The notes below the pieces were generated by a model. That model did no database searches. It saw only the letters and a program-made list of their open reading frames with translations, and had not been told where the DNA came from. The translations under genes were made by a program, and so were the position numbers. A DNA stretch of 64,000 nt from Piper betle. Taxonomy: Eukaryota; Streptophyta; Magnoliopsida; Piperales; Piperaceae. The stretch spans positions 1 to 64,000 of the forward strand of contig JAURVB010003096.1 of the NCBI GenBank assembly GCA_033002965.1. Direction: 5' to 3'. The first letter of the stretch is position 1. Every line of letters starts with the position of its first letter. Below, one piece after another: positions 57,627-64,000 of the stretch.

Positions 57627-59610
57627 TGTTACACCAGATTCTGGTTCCCCTAAGAACCAGATCAGAATTATCACGATTGAGTCAAGTCAAGTCTAAATTA
57701 ATAATCTGTAACACTCAAACAAGTCTCGAGAAAGGAAGAAACATCATGATACATCAAGCAAATACATGAACGCACATCAAACACAGACAAAAGAGCAAAA
57801 GAAAACAACAATGCATTGAGCTCAAATATTTGCAGCATCTCTCTATCCTTCCACCAAAACCGCCCCAACACATAAGAACACAAGACCTACATATATAATA
57901 GGAAAAATGTCAGCAACGAGTTTCACTCGTCCAAAAAATAACTAGTACAAACTGGTAAGTGGAATCTGATTTCCATGAGAAAGAAAAAGCAAACATAATC
58001 TCCATGGGAACACTCAAAGGGCATCTACTAAAGAGCCAACAAGCTGCAGACTTGATAGCATCTCAAACTAAACTAGTGCTATGCCACTCATGGGAAATGC
58101 TTCTCTTTGAAATAACTGGTTCCACTCTTGGGAAAAAGCACATAACCTAAGCCCTCTTCATACCTCCATATAATGCCTAGCCCACAGCACAAGTGTCGAG
58201 TACTCTCAGCCAGTCACCTTCTGGGTGTGAGGAAGCTCAAGACATAGAGATGTCAGAATCTTTCTAGAATGGAACAACCCTCTTACTAATCCAGAGACCA
58301 CTGCGACTGGCATATGTGCCTGCTCACGGTATACACAAGGTCAAATTCACCAACTCTCGGCTCACTGAAAGCTCGATATATATATATAGCTAGGAAGGGA
58401 ATCATATATAGGCCCGAAGGCAACATGAGGTGAAGCTAAATTCAAAAACAACACAAGGGATCTCATCCTCAAGGGTTATTAATTACAAAAGTAAAACACA
58501 TATAGATGATCCATATTAAGTGAGGTCTGATAAAACAACTACTTAACACGTCCTACGAATTAGAAATCAAATCACACTAAAGTAAAGCTGTAAAATCTAA
58601 GAAGAGTCCTAATAGACCATTCTTCTAAGCTCGAAGTCTATCACTACATCAATGGCAAGCTCGGACTTAAAACTTACGTTGTAACCCACTACTAAGCAAA
58701 ACTTTGATAACTATATATAATGCATGGTTGTAGTGTATGTTCACGTCAACAATAACTTCACAAACAATAGACAATGAAAAGGCATTAAATGAACATCTGG
58801 CAAACAAAACAAGACACATGCAAGTAATAAACAAATAAATAACTAAAATAAGTCAAATAAAAAAATAACAATAGTTAAAATAATAGTGGATGCATAACAT
58901 CAAGAAAAGTAATAAATAATAAATAACAATAATAATATAGATAACATCAAATAAATATAGGATTAAACGCGAGTGAATAATAGCACATACATGAGTAAAT
59001 AGTAGATAATTAAATTAAAAAATATATAATTAATCAACAAATGATTAGAATAATGAATAAATAAATAATAAAAATTAATCATGAATAATAGTAATATAAA
59101 CATCGAATATATGAATATACGACTAAACACGAATAAATAATAACAAGAGCGAGCAAATAAATAATAACTAATTAATCAATTAAATTAAATAGGATAAATA
59201 TGACCAAGAAAAATATTAACAAATAAATACATCATCAATAATAATAAATAATCATACAAACATTCATTATGTGCGACATTTATTTAAATAATAATAATTA
59301 AACTCTAATAAATAAATGAATGAAATAAATAAATAAATAAATAAATAATGAAAAACAATCATGATATTAAGATAAGTCAATTAATGTGAATATGTATCTA
59401 AACTAATATAGAGAGTTTCAAATTATTGAAAACGGTCGAAAAACTGACAAAAACAAATAGAAAACAATTGAAAAAGGAGATCAAGTCAAGTGGGCAGAAT
59501 TGGACCGAGTTAACTCGGTCTGGGTTAACTGTTGGTTGGGCTGGGTTGGACTCGGCAGACTTGGACATGAACAGGCAGACATGGGTTGGCCAATACGAAC
59601 AGGCAGACAT
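57627..59610 (-). mobile_element. Gypsy LTR, minus orientation (copy E)
   Basis: TGTTACACCAGATTCTGG at 57627 corresponds to TGTAACACCCCCGATTTCAG at 19733, and CCCCTAAGAACCAGATCAGAA follows in both forms. The two-box module is at 58456-58474 and 58522-58536. The TATATATATATAGCTAGGAAGGG region near 58377 is the promoter side. A long AAATAAATAA-rich stretch (58800-59350) and GAGTTAACTCGG near 59507 lie toward the 5' edge, which I cannot place exactly. Confidence 0.6.
58800..59350. repeat. AATAA-rich low-complexity tract
   Basis: Words of AATAAATAAT type fill about 550 bases, ending in AAATAAATAAATAAATAAAT near 59325-59346. No other LTR copy here has it at this length. Confidence 0.7.
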
Positions 59611-61200
59611 GGGCTAAGAATCAATATCATAAATTCTCAATTATTACTTTTAGTGTATCGGTACAATGGTATTTATGGGTGGTTTCACATAAGCTTTATT
59701 TATTATATTCTACTTTAATTTTTTATTTTCCCCTTTTGGTCGAATAAGGTTCAACCATAGGTCAGACACGTTGGCTTGGGTTAATAGTGGCTAAAGTCTC
59801 TTTGGTAGGCTGACAGGGTGCATATGGATGGAGTTTTGGTTAGAAGTTGAAATGATAAGGGAAGACTTTGTCTCCCCAAGTTGGAATTTTGGGATTGAGA
59901 GTTATGAGTGTGATTTAACACAGATTTGCATTAAACTCAATAATAAGTTCTTCACTTTTCATTATCATACTATTGGTTAGAGTTTCATATACTTGTGTGT
60001 GATTATGTTCTTTTCTATAGAAATTTAATATAGTGACTTTTTGAATTCCACACATATTCTTCTATACAAAGGAGAATTATGGTGATGTTAAATAAAACAT
60101 CCTCTTGATAGTTTGGGAGTACATTTGGCTCACAAAGGGAGGGATTTAGAGAAATTATTCAAGGCGCTTGAGGGAAAATATTTTCTTTGGGTTGATTCCT
60201 TTAGAGTGTCTACGTGTAACACTTTTTCCCCACTAGTATTGTCTTTTCCTTGTTGGGAGCCTTTCCATCTTTTCTCACGTATAGGGTCGTGTGTTGTAGT
60301 TGCGGGTGCCTCATCACAATTCCAAGTCCGTATAATTACTCGAAATGTTATATATTCCTATTTAGCAGCCTTGGTCAGCCTGAGCCCACATTCGTCCCCA
60401 TGCATTGAGCGCAACCGGGGTCAAAGAATAAACTTAGTCTAATACGGGGCCGCACCCTTGAAAGATTAAATACCTACCCCCATGCCGAAAGGGGTGACAG
60501 GGCACAGTGGTGCAAGATGACTCATTATGTGCTTGTGATACCGAGAGGGTGAGTCAATGGCAAATATCGGTAACTAGAGGTTGTAGGCCATGTAGAGTGT
60601 GTGTGCATACATGGGATTTTAGCTAGATGGGGAAGCCACACTCCCCGCATAGTAAGAGGTCGGCATAAACTCATAATCACTAAAAGACTCAAACTCAGAT
60701 GTTGTGGAATATATTAACTTATTTCTTGTAATTATATGACTTAGTGTGTTAATCACTAACACGGAATTGCCTCCGCAAGTATGAACATTATGGGAGGATG
60801 GGTAATGTCGGGACGGCTGGAGGACTCTGTTATTATACTATTATTTTTTTCCTATATGTTGTGATACTTTTAGGTTGTTCACATGACAATGGGATTTCAG
60901 TTCATTTCATGTGCCATAAATTATTCCAAGCTTATTTTATGTTTTATTTCATGACACGACTTAGAATTTGAATTTTAACCAATTGCTTGAGTATGAATTT
61001 AATTTGTACAATTTGAAAAGAATTTTATGTCATGAGTTTATTTACAATGTTGAAAATTAATATAAAATTAATTTACGAGACACTTAGTTTTATACACTAA
61101 CATTTGGCTCGTGGCTCAGAACGGGCAGGTCATTATATTGATGTAGGTTGATGATATTCATCTTATGCATACTTGTTGATCTACGTTTGGGCTTATTCAT
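59611..61200. other. Intergenic or old LTR DNA, no gene recognised
   Basis: The longest frame (60113-60442, 109 codons) has no family resemblance and lacks support. Near 61070-61140, ATTTACGAGACACTTAG..GGGCAGGTCATTATA looks like the tail of an LTR of another family, with low certainty. Confidence 0.3.
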
Positions 61201-63358
61201 GTAATTTTTTCACACTAAGATAACCACTTAAAGGGCATGAAAAAATCCCTAAATATTTAGTGTGTTTATTGTGATGTACGAATGCCTTGCCATACTCTGA
61301 GATTGTGCTCCATTGTGAACAAATTAAAAGTGGTTAATTAAATCTATTAAAATTATTGTTGGACTCACCAAATGCCTAATATAAACCTATAAGTTTGGGT
61401 TTAATTTAAAAATCATTTACTTGGATAGTTTAATTGGTTTTCCTAAGTACGCAAGAATGGATGGTCAAACCTTAGTTCCCTAACTCCATATGTAAATTCC
61501 AAAGACCTTGTCAAATGGTGATGAAATTGGATGAAATTTGCCCCACACGGTATTGGCTAGCACTACCCACTTACTTCAATTTTGGACCTCAAACCTTATT
61601 GGATTCAATCCCACGGTGTTGGCTAGCACTACCCACTTACCCATTGTGTGTAGGTGTTGCCTCATTTTTCATGCCAATGTTATCCGATTGTAATTTTTGA
61701 GTTTCATATTCTTGATTAGGGTATACAAAGTGAGATCACAAAGTTAGGATGAGGAGTTCGCCTCATCCATGCTTATAGGACTCTTCTACTTCATCTTTGC
61801 TTGGCTCCATGAATGAAGTTTTCACTGTGTTTTTGGCATAAGACAACATCGACGGTGTTTTATCAGAGTTTAATAATACTTCATGGGTGAGATCCCTTGA
61901 TGTTTTTCTGACTAGAAGATCTAGAAAACTTATGATATAATGCCCTATGCCAGCCTACTATAAAAGTATACACAAATTTTTACGGTTTTCAATAATATAA
62001 AAGTGAGCAATATGGGTATGTGTAGATTACACATTACTCCTTTACACCCTAAAATAGTGCAATATAAGCTAGTACTGTGAATGTAATACATTTTCAAAAA
62101 TCATGGCATTATCATTATTCTGAGCCACTTTAGTATAGTGGTGGGCAATATATGGAGGATGTGAGGGCATAAAAGTAAGTCTATATATATATATATATAT
62201 GTAACTATGAAGCCGTTGATTTGATCCTACATTTTTATGATATTCAGCCGTGTAGGCCTAAGCTCACTACCTTGTGATGTATTCTAGAAGTTACATAAAT
62301 TTTGGTGAGTGTTAAGATACTCATCTGCCAGTATTATTTTATTATTCGTTATTTTCGGACCAATGATCAAACTTGTCTGATTAGTGACAATTTTCCCTAT
62401 ATGTATGTTGGTGTGTTTTCATGTCTATGACTGGCTCAGGTGGATGGCTTGATTGGCTCATGACGGGTGATAGTACCATATGTTTTTAATGTGCTGAATT
62501 TTGTATCAGACCCGTCATTTTGGCTGTATGACTTATCTATTTTAGGATTTTGGGACGTACGCATTTTGGGAACTATGGTTACTTAATATATGTATGATGG
62601 GCAGGTGCCCTAAAGCCTATGTTGGTGTACTTGATATACTACATATGGTATGTGATTTATTATTTTATTATTATTATTATTGTCATGTAGGGTGTTAACT
62701 TTGGGGCATTCTAATATTTATCTGTAGGGTGTGTAAGCCTCAAAGTCCTTGAACATGTAAAGGAGCAATTAAGGTATGCAAGACGTATTTGGATGCAATT
62801 GTGTGCATGATAGAGGAGCGTGGACCAGAGGAGCTTACAGTTCATGTCACTTGAATGGTCCACGTGAAGACCACATGTTAGGGATTGACGTCTAGCATGC
62901 GATGATGCCTCTCTGTATTTAATTTCTATCTGCAGAGTATGTGGAACAGGTAACCATGACCCAATTTTTATTTTATTACAAAATCAGCAACATCTAAGAA
63001 TAAGTTACCTAATTAAAGGTTGAAACTAGCTATAAGAACCAAATCATACATCCATATTATGAAAAGCTCAAACTCTTAACTGCATTGGAGGTATTGCCTT
63101 TATGTAAGAGTTGAAGGATAGGTGTTGCCTCTCTTGTTACTTGGAGTGCTCATTATAAGCCTTAAGAGTAAGGGCTTTCCTATAGTAGTATGATTAGTTC
63201 ACATTATGTATTAACGTCCTGTAAGGTTCCCGTCTTAAGCCTCCTTAAGGGTTGAACTCAGCTTCCATAAAGTTTGTACAATGGTAGTTCAACGAATAGC
63301 TTTCCGAATTATAACATCAAGATTTGGTTCTTTCTTCGGGCTAGATTGGGGTGTTACA
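61201..63358 (+). mobile_element. 5' LTR of a gypsy element running off the window (copy B)
   Basis: It aligns with copies A and C, including GTCAAATGGTGATGAAATTGG near 61508 and the two-box module (61857-61868, 61885-61899). CTACTATAAAAGTATAC near 61956 is the TATA site. It ends GATTGGGGTGTTACA at 63358 and is followed by a tRNA-Met PBS, which makes it a 5' LTR. The left edge is approximate. Near 62183-62201 there is a short (AT)n run. Confidence 0.7.
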
Positions 63359-63361
63359 ACT

Positions 63362-63372
63362 TGGTATTAGAG
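63362..63372 (+). other. Primer binding site, tRNA-Met type (one change)
   Basis: TGGTATTAGAG lies three bases after the LTR end. The usual site is TGGTATCAGAG, so one C has become T. Confidence 0.75.
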
Positions 63373-64000
63373 TCGACTTCTTGGACTATTAAGACGGTCA
63401 ACCTTCAGAATGAGTGATATATGTTACGCATGTTGTATGGTATGGTGTCATTGTTTTACTATTGTATATTTGGTATGATTGAGGTATGTTTATGTTATGG
63501 TTGTGTTACATTATGGTACCTCTCATGAGCCGATTCGTAGCCCCACCGGTAGGTATACTTCTTGTGTGTCTGGCTTTTGTCTATTTTGATTACAAGATTT
63601 TATGCGGACTTGTATGCATAGTGTGGATGGAGATCTACCCTTACGTTTAAGACCAACCAGACTCGATGGAAGTTGAGATAAGAATGAGAAGAGTTTAACT
63701 AAAATTCTTATGATGAAAAAAAGGTTTAACTATGCCTAGAGCAACATTACAGAAATACCAGGAGATGATGGAACAAGGTAAGTATTTACTAGACAATATA
63801 GGGTATGATATAGAGAAACACCCCCCCCCATCATCCACTTCATTCTTTTCTCTCCCGCCATCTTCTGTTTCTTTCTCTCTCTCCCTTGTTCCTCTCTATT
63901 CACTTATCCTTTCTTTCTTGCCCCCTTGGGATATCCCTCTTCTTCTCTTTACCTTTCCTGATTGTGTCCTAGAAGAGACTGTATGAAAGGACATCCTAAG
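63373..64000 (+). mobile_element. Start of the internal region of the gypsy element (partial)
   Basis: Leader sequence after the PBS. A frame from 63732 opens MPRATLQKYQEMMEQGKYLL, then becomes CT-rich and Ser/Leu-rich after a C run (63823-63831). I do not recognise it as gag. The gag is probably beyond the window or damaged. Confidence 0.45.

Noticed and set aside
60113..60442. 109-codon plus-strand frame
   Set aside because: No recognisable domain and no promoter or splice support. It lies in probable old transposon sequence.
1..64000. tRNA or rRNA genes
   Set aside because: I saw no cloverleaf with A and B boxes. The tRNA-like words found are PBS sites of retroelements.

Overview
The window is nuclear DNA from a flowering plant, probably a eudicot; I cannot name the species. 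The evidence is Ty3/gypsy LTR retrotransposons of two plant lineages (Athila/Tat, and a chromovirus resembling Tekay/Del), a Ty1/copia element resembling Tork/Tnt1, Helitrons, a PIF/Harbinger remnant and a hAT element. The only host-gene candidates are two: the spliced 3' end of an unrecognised gene at the left edge (213-760) and a short single-exon B3-like gene on the minus strand (49143-49607). Almost everything else is nested, decaying transposon sequence, so gene density is very low.

Layout. 1-2371: gene tail and AT-rich spacer. 2372-3173: a non-autonomous Helitron with a second Helitron-like insert; relatives lie at 45469-45745, 46451-46718 and 48254-48524. 3174-7857: tandem duplication, a promoter-like LTR remnant and gypsy LTR fragments. 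7858-14028: a minus-strand gypsy element that keeps two long LTRs, a PBS, a broken gag and a PPT but has lost pol. 14029-15424: LTR-like fragments. 15425-32692: a decayed Athila-type element with R/U5 LTR halves, a tRNA-Asp-like PBS, gag, protease, RT/RNase H, integrase and an env-position ORF. A truncated gypsy LTR sits in its RNase H region. A nearly complete copia element (24870-30080, TSD GATAA) sits in what looks like its 3' LTR. 32693-38100: two more gypsy LTR copies in opposite orientations.

38101-49142: a PIF/Harbinger transposase pseudogene, a 1657-bp hAT element with a perfect 8-bp TSD and an in-frame 15-bp minisatellite, a smaller hAT-like MITE, three Helitrons, a duplicated palindrome unit and a GC-rich LTR fragment with tandem repeats. 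49143-49720: the B3-like gene with its own TATA box. 49750-64000: stacked gypsy LTR pieces, a deletion-scarred copia remnant with a YIDD motif, and finally a 5' LTR with a tRNA-Met PBS whose internal region runs off the window.

The genes form no pathway; the history is one of repeated insertion. The decayed Athila element is older (13 differences in the first 100 aligned LTR bases) than the copia element inside it (about 6 percent LTR divergence by hand count). Nine gypsy LTR copies share a conserved two-box module upstream of TATA-like sequence, the most striking pattern I found. I found no convincing new protein system.
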